From contig JAWNGF010000008.1 in NCBI GenBank assembly GCA_037039685.1, positions 868,001 to 932,000 of the forward strand: a stretch of DNA of 64,000 nucleotides, read 5' to 3'. Within the stretch, counting starts at the first letter, position 1; every line of letters begins with the position of its first letter. The notes under the pieces are model-generated. The model saw only the letters and a program-made list of their open reading frames with translations. It had not been told where the DNA came from and ran no database searches. The stretch is from Ceratobasidium sp. AG-K (Eukaryota; Basidiomycota; Agaricomycetes; Cantharellales; Ceratobasidiaceae). This document shows positions 23,660-35,600 of this stretch, piece by piece. Position numbers and translations under genes: made by a program.

Positions 23660-24925
23660 TTACCAATGGCCGCGGGCGGTATTCTGATAGACACAGGTCA
23701 GTTATCAGAGCAATAAGAATTATTCATTGACAAACCTTGAACCCAACTTCTAACCAATCCTCGACCATCCCATGACGAGGCGTTCCACATAGGCCTGCAT
23801 ATCCGGCTCGATGGAACACTTTTTCGGCCGCACTCTCACGTGCAATATAAACCACAACAGAGTCTTTGCCGTCATTGTAAAGAAGCCTAATGAGTTGAGT
23901 ATCAATTAACTACATACTCAAGAACAAATATAAACGGTCGTACTGTTGTGTCACGTATTGGACGAGTTGCAGCGCAAACCGGCGCCCTCGAAATGAGGGT
24001 GCGGTAAACGCTTTTGTGACAGCCGCCACGTTAGCCGAACATCTCGTGGCTGCGATCATCGATGCAACGCAAGGCCGATGATGCGCATCACGAGTTTCAT
24101 ATAGCCAGACCCGGTTTTCGCGGATCAGTTCCTGTGCTCTCGCCACACTTTCTTTGCCTGAAAGAGGGAAAAACACCTGATGGAGTAAATGTTAGATGCA
24201 ACCATCATATGTCAAGATCTTTATGGATGCACGCACAGACTCCCGGGTAAACTCGCGGTACATGGCGGCCACCTGCTCCAAGTCTTCCGTCGCAGCCGCC
24301 CTGATAGAATCACCTCGAGGTAAATGCGAATTGGCGGGTTGGAGGGTAAACTTTGTGCAGTAGGTGAACTGAGTGGAGTAAAAAGGCACCGGATCGGCTC
24401 GGTTTCCAGATATATGCGCCCATAGGGTTTGGAATACGCAAACCACCGGAGCCAGACCTAAATTGAGTACAGTCTTAATGATATCCACTTAGATCGGAGC
24501 GATAAATGCTCACCAAAAGCAGAAAATATACGCTCGGGTGGGGTGTGTCTACGTAGCTGTGTCACCGCAAGTTGTATACGCGGCTCCAGGAAAGCAGGCC
24601 TGAGCTCTGCTGAGGGGTGGCTGGTCCATATAAATAGAGGATAACCCCCAGAAGCACCGTCGTAGAGTGCGAATACAAAATCTAGTGATGATTTGACTGT
24701 CGCTGCCCGCGAAGTCCTCGTTGTCCAAGTACAAATCCACAAATTGCGACAGACCGTTGCAGTATGGGAGGCCTGCTCCCTTTTCTGTGCTTTCAGAGCG
24801 AGTGCTAGGATAATGTTGGACTGCTCCTCTTTTTGCATCATCGTTTCAAATGTTTTGGAAAGAAAATCGGTCGCCGTTGTATGCACCGTAATAGAAATGT
24901 TGGGCTGGCCAGACAATGAAGGCAT
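23660..24925 (-). CDS. GNAT-family N-acetyltransferase, copy A
   Basis: This is a two-part protein: an N-terminal fungal domain of unknown role (ATDFLSKTFETMMQKEEQSNIIL ... IFSAFG, with the first part shown in pieces ATDFLSKTFE and QSNIIL) and a C-terminal GNAT acyl-CoA transferase fold. It is a paralogue of the gene at 28.5-29.6 kb, sharing architecture and an ending GF(K/Q)-x-T-x-RGHW. At least five exons are needed. Junctions at FG/LAPVVCVFQ, RES/VFFPLSG, YD/HSVVVYIARES (72-nt intron) and GFK/NTARGHW all keep frame. The acetyl-CoA pyrophosphate loop reads SFRGRRFALQL. The usual R-x-x-G-x-A is R-G-R-R-F-A here, so the second glycine is Arg (codon CGG versus GGG-type). The substrate is unknown. 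Activity may be reduced. Confidence 0.75.
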
Positions 24926-26142
24926 GGCTTCGATTAAAGATACCAGCTAGTAAGAAGCCTAGGAAGAAAGGGAGATCGAATGTAGATGAGGATTGTCGGG
25001 CCGAGGGTTATAAGTCCAGATATACATGGGCGTTATGCTAAGCTGAGAGCGCATAAGTCTATACAAGATGTTTCCCCAGAAGAAGCCGGCTGGAGTCAGG
25101 TAGCGGAATCATGAAACTGCACAGCAATACGGTGATTTGATGAGCCAGGCCGGTATTGACCATATCTTCCACAAGCGGCTGCATGAGACGTGACAAGCCA
25201 ATTGACACACAGCCGTCACCGGTCGAGGTAAATCATATCGAAAGGTACGCGTGCAATTATTGGGAGGGATGACGGGCCATTCCTTCATCGCATACGCGCG
25301 ACTCCATCCGGCGATTCTGCACTCAAAAGGAAATATTTCCTATTTTGGACATGGGCGTCTAGGCCGTAATTGAAAGCAGGCGAAACCTTGCAGATCAATC
25401 GTTCATACTCAAGACTAGGGTCCATGCTCAGATCTAGGTGCTTGAAACTATTAGTGAACGAAATGAAGTTGTCAAGGGTATGACAATCAATGCTCCTTCG
25501 CGCAATCCAATTGATATCTATCCTCACCGAAGTCCATCAGCATGCAGCGAGCGCCGATGCAAATTCGCCCCCGTTGCTTCACGAACCGCCAAACGAAGAG
25601 CCTGTGCGTGTGCGCTCTTGCGGCGCGGTCATCCAGCGGCGTCTCGGTTGCGCTGCGTATTACGCCGACCAGAACGCATTTACTCTGACACACTGCCCTC
25701 AAATTGCGCTTCCGGGTACCACGGTTAGTCCTACGGAACAATAGTACCCGAGTCCCTAACTCGCACCCATCTCGTGCTATCTGATCGAGTACCGGCTGCT
25801 AAATCAGTGGTATCATCTTGGACACCCATGTTGCACGGCAAACTTACACAATGCCCGATCTGATGACCGAAATTACCACACCATCTACTAATGCTATCAA
25901 CTATCAAACAATCACTACTAAACATAACAGGCTTGGATCACCGTGCTATCTTGCGTTGGCGAGCAACAAACACATGTCCATCAGGCGTGGTTAAAGCTTA
26001 TCGGAGCCTGCCTGGGTTCCAACCAGAGTGAACATCGCGATCATTAGTATGATGCCCGGGTACCGATGGCACAATGGCTACTTGGATCACTATGTCTAGA
26101 TGCCTTCAATATAGTACATCGGGATATTTGGGGTTCAGCTAA
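24926..26142. other. 1.2-kb intergenic region
   Basis: Two overlapping minus-strand frames at about 25285-25741 (for example FISFTNSFKHLDLSMDPSLE) look faintly protein-like but cannot be joined into a model and match no family I know. They may be gene remnants. The rest is featureless to me. Confidence 0.4.
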
Positions 26143-26719
26143 CTACTTAGCGTCTGCAACTTCCCCACACTTTTCGCATTTCCGGATAGACGGGTCAGTC
26201 ATCCACTTCTGAATCAACGGCTTGAGCTGTGTGCCCAAATCTGTGCAATGAAAAGTGTCTTCTCGGATGATGGTTGGCGTATCATGCGACGTGGAACGAC
26301 AATACCATCGCAATCGATCCACCGACCCCTCCGGCCGCTGTCGTTCTATCACAATGCCAATTGTATCCGTGAAACGCACAGGGTTGTGCGGTGTGTTGGC
26401 AGGGAGGAGGAACATCTCTCCCTCCTCGATATGGATGTCTCTGAACTCGGTACCGTCCACGACTCGCAGGAGCATTCCGCCTTTGTGCTGGTAGAACCAC
26501 TCCTGCCCCATACGTTAGTAAAATGTGCCACACAGAAGAGTTCTTGTGGCTCGCCTCGGTTTCGTTGACGTGATAGTCATTACGTTCATTCGGTCCGCCA
26601 ACGACCATTACAACGAAATCACTACCATGATACAAACAAAAGTTATTGACCGGAGGCTTTAAGCGATCAGCGTTTTCTGCTAGCCACTTGGGAAAATTCA
26701 GGGGAGGCGGAAGAGGCAT
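26143..26719 (-). CDS. BNA1: 3-hydroxyanthranilate 3,4-dioxygenase
   Basis: This cupin iron dioxygenase opens the ring of 3-hydroxyanthranilate in the kynurenine route from tryptophan to NAD. Two exons (26555-26719 and 26143-26502) give 174 residues, the typical length. The protein starts [36 protein letters not shown] (exon junction inside) holds the metal-binding His and Glu, and [17 protein letters not shown] the second His. A C-terminal CxxC-type zinc site ([10 protein letters not shown]) is present, as in fungal and bacterial enzymes. The 52-nt intron uses a GC donor (GAG/GCGAGC) with a good branch point (TTACTAACG) and acceptor GGCAG. The spliced product NETE/EWFYQ matches the family exactly, so the GC-AG assignment is firm. 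Confidence 0.95.
26503..26554 (-). other. GC-AG intron in the 3-HAO gene
   Basis: On the minus strand the exon ends ACCGAG and the intron begins GCGAGCC. It ends GGGGCAG after a TTACTAACG branch point. No GT donor would restore the conserved NETEEWFYQ. The intron is 52 nt and phase 0. Confidence 0.85.
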
Positions 26720-27040
26720 TGTATTCTAAGTCTTTCGCTAATTTAAATCGCACCCGTTAGATGACAATTCTGTTCCGATTCTAACCCACAAGAAACATAC
26801 TTTGTATTGCCTGATCGTGGGATTTGTCAGGCCTAAGAGCCGAGGCGCGGCCGTCGAAGGGTCCTTGCTAGTCACATGACCGTGGCGTTTCGCTCAAAAC
26901 TCAAATGTGGGGGTCGATTCGCTCTGGACTCGTACGATAGTCGCCCGAACTTCTCATACGACATAAGTTGTGAGTAATACACGATTTCTCAGTAGCTGCC
27001 TATTGATATAAAAACACCCAGCTGTACTTGACGTCTTGTC

Positions 27041-27960
27041 ATGCCCGAAAAACGGACAAAGTACACACCCGCACCAGCCCCCCCAAAACCGAGCAAAATG
27101 CAGCGTCTGATGACATGGGCAGCCATTTTGTGCGTTGTTGCTGGCCTGTGCTCATGGTTGGACACCATCAAGGTGTGTTTTTACCTCTTGACGTGTTTTC
27201 CTGGTAGCTAACGCCGTCGCTTAGGATCGTTGGTACATTTTCGACCACACCGCTCTGCATGAGCTGTCCAAAGAGGCCATTGCTCTACACAACGAGGATA
27301 TGCCTAAAATTATTTCTCATATTGTCGCAAACCTTACTCAAACTCATGGTACTCGCACCATCAACGTCCGAGAGCACGAGTGGGTATTCAACAACGCTGG
27401 CGGTGAGTTGAAGGAGCAATGGTCACACCACAGACCCACTTACGCCGAAACACAGGTGCTATGGGTGCCATGTACGTTATCCACGCGTCAATTACCGAAT
27501 ATTTGATTATTTTCGGTACCCCACTTGGTACTGAGGGCCATTCTGGACGACACACCGCGGACGACTACTTGTTGGTGTTATCCTCATCATTTATGCCGTA
27601 CGTTTCACTAAATCGAGCATTGTAGCAATATTCTCCAAGGCGAGCAATGGGCGTTTGCTGCTGGCGGCCTTGTCAAGGAAAGGTACCCTGCTGGCTCCGT
27701 TCATCACCTTCCGCGTGGACTCGTGAAGCAGTACAAAATGCATGAAGGTTGCTGGGCGCTCGAGTACGCACGAGGTACGCCCAAAATCCCTTGTCTTCAT
27801 TGGGGGTTGTTCTGACACGTTTGTAGGCTGGATCCCACTGATGCTACCATTTGGCTTTGCCGACACGTTCTCTTCAACCCTCGACCTACCTACACTTTGG
27901 GATACTGTCTATGTCACTGGACGAGAGATGATTCGCAACCTTATGTATGGGAAAATTTAG
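27041..27960 (+). CDS. ERG2: C-8 sterol isomerase (ERG2 / sigma-1 receptor family)
   Basis: This ER membrane enzyme of ergosterol synthesis moves the delta-8 double bond to delta-7. Five exons (27041-27172, 27225-27402, 27456-27570, 27626-27774, 27827-27960) give 235 residues. A short basic N-terminus precedes one transmembrane helix ([18 protein letters not shown]). The cupin-like core follows with [25 protein letters not shown] (junctions inside; in pieces WVFNNAGG and [13 protein letters not shown]), [35 protein letters not shown] and [13 protein letters not shown]. The His and Glu residues expected in the active site are present. Downstream are [13 protein letters not shown] and a membrane-associating C-terminus. 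The intron after exon 3 has a weak donor (GTTGGT) but is required for the conserved DDYFNILQG. Confidence 0.95.
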
Positions 27961-28466
27961 ATGTGTCATGGGTTACGAGCTGTATATCGAGTCTTGTTTA
28001 CGACTAGAGCTTTTAATTCAGAGGTGTTTCAACTTCCCAACACGGATTTTATATGAGTGATAGATGTTTCATTTGTTGGCGGCCACGTGCCCCTCACTAC
28101 AGCGTGACTAATCCTCAGGTACGTTGATGCTGACTTCACACAACCGTTTTAACGAAGACAGTTTGATTGCGATTACTAGACAAAGCAGACTACACTACTG
28201 TGGCAAACAGCTCCCTGAACTATAAGTATACAGAACCGTTATGACAGCGTTCCAAAAAACATGCGAATGCGAGGTGGACACAACAAGTGGAAGGCATAAA
28301 TACAAAGCTGGATGGTTGTGGATAGCATGGGATGATTAGGCAGCCAGGTGGTGATTGGGAGAAGGACTCGATCATAAATACTGTAGCGATATTGGAATAG
28401 TGATATTTTAAGCCGGGCCAGATTGATTTCATGTTTCAAGGGGGATGAGCGTGAAACGAGCGCCGT
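27961..28466. other. convergent intergenic region
   Basis: The 3' flanks of ERG2 and the second GNAT gene meet here. It is AT-rich and no gene or RNA was seen. Confidence 0.5.
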
Positions 28467-29600
28467 TTACCAGTGGCCGCGTTGAGTACCCTGGAAACCG
28501 ATCTCGATCCAGTTCTCGACCAGAGGGGGGCAAGGGAGGTTGGCGTCCAAGCCAGTAAAGCCGACGCGGTTATAGACGCGGGCTGCGGGATTTCCGTGAG
28601 AAACGAAGAGCACGACAGCTCGGTGGGAAGTCGCGCATTCGGTACCGCCCAAGAGGGCCCGAGTAACATGTGCAACAAGGCGTTGCGCGCATCCACGTCC
28701 GCGGAAAGCCGGAGGGGTATAGACCTTGTTGATTGATGCGACCGCATTCGGAGTACGACGAGAAGAGGCGACAATAGTAGCAATTCCTTCTGGGGTAGCG
28801 TAAACCCAAAGTTGCTTAGCGGCAATCTTGGCCTGGGCCTCCTTGCGACCATCAGCCAATGAGAGCGGGAAGTATACCGAGTCGTCGGCAAATTCTTTGC
28901 AGAGCTGGGCGCATTGGTCTAGATCAGCCATAGTGGCGAGACGAAGCTCATGGCCTGGGATGGGAGTAGGAGCTGGCTGAAGGGTCTTGGAGGTGCAGTA
29001 GGAGAACTTTGCAGCGTAGAAGTCTTCAGCCTCGCGAACCTTGCCAGTTGCCTCTGTCCAGAGAGAGGTAAATGCGTAGACTGCTGGGTCTTGACCTGGA
29101 GAGCGTGCATATAAGTATGTGCAACGCTCAGTACCTATGAAAAGCTACTTACCGAAAACAGAGAAGACGCGCTCAGCTGGGATGAGTCGGCAGAGACGAG
29201 CAACAATGATATGCATGCGAGCCGACAAAAATTGCGGGGTCATGTCGGTCGACGCATGAGGCGACCAAAAGAAGACGGGGTACCCTCCGAACTGACCGTC
29301 GGTGACCGCCACGACGAAATCAAGCGTCGGGATCGCAGTCGCGCCGCGCACGGTCCATTGGGTCATCCAGAATTGGCGCGGTGCCTGGGAGGGCACCGAC
29401 CGAGGCGCTGACCAGTATGCAGGACCTCGCGCATTGGATACAGGGAGCGCTTCAAGCTTGCGTGTCTTGATGGCATCGGGGAGAATGATGTTGGAGGTAA
29501 GATCGTGCTTCTCGAGGATGTGCTCGGTCGCATCGAGGAAGTCCGTGGCGGTCGGGTGCAAGAGCACTTGGAGATTGAGAGTTGCGGCACGGGAAGGCAT
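28467..29600 (-). CDS. GNAT-family N-acetyltransferase, copy B
   Basis: This is a paralogue of the gene at 23.7-24.9 kb. Two exons meet at VFSVFG/QDPAVYAF (intron of about 55 nt around 29.1 kb). The N-terminal domain (residues 1-150) starts MPSRAATLNLQVLLHPTATD. The GNAT domain starts about residue 195 (LRLATMADLDQCAQLCKEF). Its motif A is intact (PPAFRGRGCAQRLVAHV, R-x-x-G-x-A), followed by AVVLFVSHGNPAARVYNRVGF, the usual GNAT motif B. It ends GFQGTQRGHW. It has fewer introns than copy A. Substrate and pathway are unknown. Cytosolic location is likely because no signal or membrane segment is visible. Confidence 0.88.
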
Positions 29601-32600
29601 TGTAGAGTTGTGGAGTGTTGGAGTTGGTGTTGATTGGACTGCTTGGTGAGCACAAAGGCAAGTACGGTTTAGGAGGGATGGGTTGGTAGTGGCTCCCGCG
29701 GGGAGTACTTATAGCTAGGAGATGTATGGGCACCGATGAGCATTGTTTCGGACTAGAAGCCATAACAAGTGATGGTACGCAGGGCACAGCACAAAGCCGA
29801 GTCAAAGTACATCAATTTGGCTTTGGTCCAATCCACTAGCCGAGTGCTGGAAATTGATCCAAGGCTTTGCACGAGTCATGTCCGGGAATAGCAAGCCACA
29901 CGGTGACGGCCGACGCTGGAAACTTGCGCGCTCTGCCACATGAGATTGGGAATCGCATCCGACGAGCGTCGGGATTAAACCCCGTGCGAAGTGGTGGTGA
30001 GGGATTTCGGCACACAGCCTGAGCGGCCTCGGGGGAGCGACACCGGCAAGCCATAAATATCCCGATCTAGTAATTACGCAGTCTGGCTATTGCAGCGTGA
30101 GACATCAGGCCGGTCCCCGCATGGATGTTTGAAGGAAGTGATGACCATCAGCGGTGAACAAAGTCCAGCAAGCCCCCAGCTGGTCCAAGGACGCTTGTTG
30201 GACAATCTCTTCGAGTAGAGCAATGGCTGTGTGTGTGGTATCATTGCAAGAGGCGGTTGGAGATGAACAAGTGCAGTATGAGATAATGGGCGCCAAAACG
30301 GGCTGTGCCAGCGCTAACAAACAACCGGATTACGATCCCCACATAGTTCCAGAATCTAGGCCGGGTATACTCTGATTATTCCCAGGTCGGGGTGTGGCGC
30401 ACAGATCACAAACACCTTGATGAACAGCGACAGCCTCAGATCCAAGTGATGGTCGAGTGGACCGAGGGCGCACGATGGTTACATAAGCCTGATGGGCCAA
30501 CACGAACAACCCAAGTCGTGGGAAAACAATCTATTGTTTGTTCTCCACAATCTTTTTTAAGTTTAACGTTATACATGGTCCATCATTATGGGCCGGAGTA
30601 CCACCGGCTGCGATAGTAGACCATCACTAAAAGATTGCAACGTTCGACCAAGGAACCGAAGACCTGTTGGCACAACACCAACAGAGACGCCAGGCGTCCG
30701 TTCTGATCAAAGTTGGCATCTACCTCCAGAACTGAATTATGATCATTTATCTCGCTCATCTCCATGGGCTACCGCTCGCATTACCGCTTCATCGCATCCA
30801 AAGTCCCGAGAGTCTCGGCACTTGCAAACCACCGTGGACTGAAAATGTAAATCGAGTCATTTTCATCAGCTGCAAGCCTGAATCACTTGACCACGTACTC
30901 GGTGGATTTGCTGCCGGGGCTATGCGCGCTAACTCGATTGGCGCCAGCGGCCATCGATTATTTCGTGCCAACATCATACAGAATGCGCATAAAATGATGT
31001 CGTCAAGGGTGGATAATCATTACACCCGATAATGCGGTGCTGTGTCCCCATCGTTGCGTCTGCCCGACTTCAGATGATTTTCCAAATTTTTTCTGTTCTG
31101 TCCTCCGAGTTGGTCACGTTTTGATGTCCGCTGGTCCATTTGTTTGCGGACCCTATGTGAGATCAATGGCGGTGCAACTTCGAAAATCGAAAGCGATCGA
31201 CGGGTGAAGAGCCGGTTGCCCGAACAACCATATTCTATCTGTCTCTTGTCTGTGTTGACGGGAGCAACTACATCTGCCTCCTTCTAGCAATGACTACTAT
31301 CATAGTTTGAGTATAGTGCTTGCCCCGCAGCCGCACTAGCATCTGCGCAACGTTCTGCCAGTGAATGAAGATCTATTCGCTCCCTTGCAATTAGCCAGCA
31401 GCCCAGTTGTGAAACCCTCCGAGCCACTTGAACATTCCGATAGTTACCACACGTTATAATTGGTGTTCGAATCACGTCTCGCCGTTCTCCACCCGGCCGA
31501 GGATGACGCGCGCGCCATGTTACGCGCTTTTAGCTAAGTTCTATAATAGTACTGTGACGTCTGGCTGCGGAATATAGACATGGAACGAGGTGGAAATCGG
31601 GGATTGATCCCCTCGGTCTCAATACGCCGGCTTAGTGTTGTGATTACTCAGCTCTTCGACAGGCGGATAAGAGTTATTCGTAGCACTTAGGATAAACAGT
31701 CATAGCTTGCTCACAAGGGTAAGAAGTGAAAGCGGTTAGGTCCGGCCCGTTGTATGCATTTCGGCTTGAACAGTAATGAGCTTTGATTAGTGATGCCATT
31801 TTAGCCGATCACTAATGTGCTCAGTACCAGTCTAGTCCTTTCTGAGCGCTCCTTGAGGACTATGGTTTACATGCTGGGGCTCCCGTCTTGTACGTTTCCG
31901 CACAACGCGGAGGTACCTTATCCATAGTGTGCATGCTGTGGGCCAGTTAGGTCAGGATTGATCCTTCTCAGTTGATCTTGAACGGACTTGGTGTGATGCG
32001 CTTTGGTATGTTTTAGGCTGACGAGGCCGTGGAATAATCATTTCCCAGTGATAGGTAGCAGAGCGTGCGATAAGATCGAGCTCAATATGGTATATTATTT
32101 TGGGGACGAGAGGGCCATCGTACCTAAATACAGTAAATGAGAGCGTCCTCACAACTCTAACCTGCTGTTGAAGTTAGTTTTCCATGCTAACACAGTGAGG
32201 TTTAGTGGATGTACTGAGATCTTCAACTTGAGTATCATGCCACAGTAGCTATAGTCCATGGGCGACTCGTTCTAAAGACTGGGATAAGCCTATTGACAGC
32301 TAATAGGTAGGGTATACACGCGAGATATGGGGTGAAGTATCAATAATTGGCGAAATTGCTAGGCATACAACCATCCAATGAATAGTATAAGGATGGATGA
32401 TGAGTGTCCGATGGTTGCACGCCGCATGCTGCAGTGATATGTAAATCAGGGGCGCTGCAATGCGGTTAAGCCTACAGTAGTTGCTGAAAGCCCCGCTCTG
32501 GCATTGGTGGCACCACGAGAACCTTGAACCCTCATCGGTCATTCGCTGGGACTACTGTCGGATTAAGTTAAAATATATACGCCAAATGACGGGACTAGCC

Positions 32601-35600
32601 ACCCATTCTCTCAGTCCACTGTGTGATTACCAACAATCATGTTAGGTTCTAACTCAGCGCAACTGAAATCAAAGTGAGGCGCACATTGGTACTCAGGGCA
32701 TTAACTATATGCTATTGGATAGCGCTACGCTGCATCCCCTGACCCGCAGCTGCGTGTCTAAATAACTCCCTGTCGCGCTGCATTACTCCAAGTCAGCGAG
32801 GTTTCTCTTAGATTCTCTCTCCGGGCTCGCCCTAGGCACCCTTCTGGTCACCTATGTACAACCGTTCAATGTTGCTATCAACCTTAGCTTAGACCCTTTT
32901 TTAATCCCTCTCTGGGGCTGTTTTGTCTGGCCTTCTGCGCCCGACTGCCTGAGATTTCGCACCATACCATAGGGCCTCGCCCCGGAACGACTCGTAAATA
33001 CATGAGATTTGAAAAAAAGACAGCGGGCCACTGTAAGCCAGAGCAATCTAAATCTACGGTTGACGGTTCCCGAATGATCTGCTGCTGAGTTTTCCGTTTG
33101 ATTTGTTTGTTACTCTTGTCTGAGAATAGGGAGGTGGTGTTGCATACCCAAGCTATTTTGTTTAGCCGGGGTCGATTGTTGCAGAAGTCCATTCCATCTG
33201 ACCAGCAGCACCGATCCAACTTACCACAACTCTGCGGTGCCCCGACATATCCAACAAAGAACGGGGGCACCGGAAACTCCCGGTGCTAAGACTTTAGATT
33301 AGCCACATTGCAATCACAACCAGCTAGGAGATTTCTTGGAGCGAAATCCAAAAGGCAAATATGTAGCGCGCTCCTCTTCTTGGATAAAGTTTAGGTTCGG
33401 GCTCTGTATTGTGGCATCAATGCCATACCGGTAAGGATAACTTCTGTTGAGTCTTATACGTTAAATATACTCGGTGCGTTGTGGGTGGTGACCGCCTGTA
33501 TATTTTAGGTTATTCGCGGTTCATGCCGAACATGAACCAACACCCTTGTTGTTGTATCAAGCGCATATAATCTATCCCCCTGTAATATGCTCTATTCTAT
33601 GCTTGAAAAGGCTTAATGATAGTTACCCAAATATCTGTGGTCAGCAATAGATTCTGGTTAGCTTAGCCCAGTCGGAGTTAGTGTACTCGGCCTCGGACCA
33701 AAGATAACTAGAAATAACTAGCCTTGCACCGCCGACCTTCCCCCTACTTGAGCCACCACACCAGAGTTATCTTCTAAATGGGGATATCAATCATTGAGCC
33801 TTAATATAGTCGTATCATAAATTATCCCGGTTCAAACTCAACCAAACATCGACTACCATTTGGACTGGGTTCTAATAGTGTTTGCAAAATAGGGTATACA
33901 ATGGAAAGTAAAAATAAAAAAAAAAAGTGTTCTGCCTCTATGCGTTCTAGACGCCAATTGGGTGTCTTTTGATGCTGACCATATAAAGAGCTCAGCTTCG
34001 GGGTTTGTAGGAGAATGCAATCGATCTGGACCAAACATAGGGATAATCGAGAACCAAATAAAGTCAACTTGGTCAATCTCAACGCATTGACCTCGCCATC
34101 ATGGCAAAATAATTTCTCAAACAAATAGTGTTGTGCACTGGCACAAGCCAAAAATAGATAGCAACTTCTTTGCAGCGGGGACTGTGGTCGGAAGGTATGA
34201 CCATGGTACATAACCGGTCGCAATCTGACGCACCTTCGTGGAGACCACAATCAAGCTACCAGCGCATCGGCGCCTAGTACGATTGAGCGCAACTTTGGGA
34301 CGCTTGATGTTCACGATATCGCCTCGCCGCGCTCGAAGCACGAACGCCTGTTTGTTGATGCGCCCCTTTGCTCGCCATCTAGACAATATCGCGGGCTCCG
34401 GTGGGTATCTCTGGGGTGAGTCACTTGAATTCTCCTGGCTTGGCTTCCTTTTTCGGTTTGCATCTGTACCTAGCGGCACCTCATCTCTTGATTATATATG
34501 CATATCCACAACTTGAAGCACGCGCGGGGGGAGGGCGAATCAGCTCGATGTGAACGTCGCTTCATTCAAATTACGCCCCCAATAACCCTGCATTCTGCGA
34601 GTAACTCGAGAGTTTTGTAGAGTCATTACTTGAACCACGAGACACTAGACATTACCAGCAGGTAATGTCTGCCAATCTGCTTAATGAAACTAATAGATAA
34701 ATGAAAAACTATAGTTCGACCCCCCCCCCCTTTTAAGGCACAAGGCCTTAATATAGTCATAGGCGGCACGCATATAAGCATGTAGTTCGGCCAGAAAAGC
34801 ATCCCATGAGAGACGAATGTCTGCGTGCGGTCTTCATAGAATTCAAGGACAGGGAATCAAGAAACCATTCCGCTTGACAAGCGCATATGGAGCGATCTGC
34901 CAACTGATGATCAACAAAGGAAGCTGTTTCGAGACCAGCCCCCTCCCGCGGCAGCGTATGTGCTCTGCGATGATATTCCTATAATTAAGGATGAGCATTG
35001 TCACGCTCCACTGTGAAAACCGTATGTACATGTTTTGTTTGAAGGAGTTAATTGCCTTCTGTACATGTAGCCAATCGACCACTTGGAGAGTGAAGTAGGC
35101 AGGAACCTTGTTACATTTTGATGAACTACGATTTACTATCCCAAAATAATACCTCACACATAAAATTTCATAGCCTAAAAAGGTGGCGATTGCAACCTTC
35201 AGGAGCCTGAACCTAAAGACACATAAAGCGTGGCCACGGTCGCACAGTGCGAGGTTCGGAGAGCCTCCAGTCGAACTCGAGAGTTGGGTCCATAGAGGCG
35301 GCGTCGGGGCTTAGCGTGAGCGAGCAAGAGACTTACCTATGTCTCGGATTCGAACAAGATGTCGATCTAAATTTTAAGTACAATGAGTGGAGGGTTTATA
35401 TACTACGGTAACGAGTGTACGAGTCCGGTAATAGGAGTGGAAACGGAAATGAAATGACTGTATGTGCACAGGTGCAAACTGTGCTGATTATATTATACAA
35501 ACTCACTGGTTAAAGCATTCCCCGCCTTGCCCGCCAAAAGTAGCCTTAGACAACCAAGCATCATGCCCCTCCAAGTAAATTTATCTCGTTGTAGGCAAAA

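Noticed and set aside
23910..24000. Apparent frameshift in GNAT copy A
   Set aside because: A 72-nt intron with donor GTTTAT and acceptor GCAAAG joins the frames and aligns with copy B.
25285..25741. Possible gene remnant between GNAT copy A and 3-HAO
   Set aside because: The two frames cannot be spliced into a model and match no known family.
29830..30060. GC-rich hairpin-like stretch resembling a tRNA
   Set aside because: No consistent acceptor, anticodon and T arms could be formed on either strand.
33822..34479. Possible small genes on the minus strand
   Set aside because: The two frames overlap, have no family signal and rest on single open frames of 120-142 codons. They are mentioned only in the gene-poor region entry.
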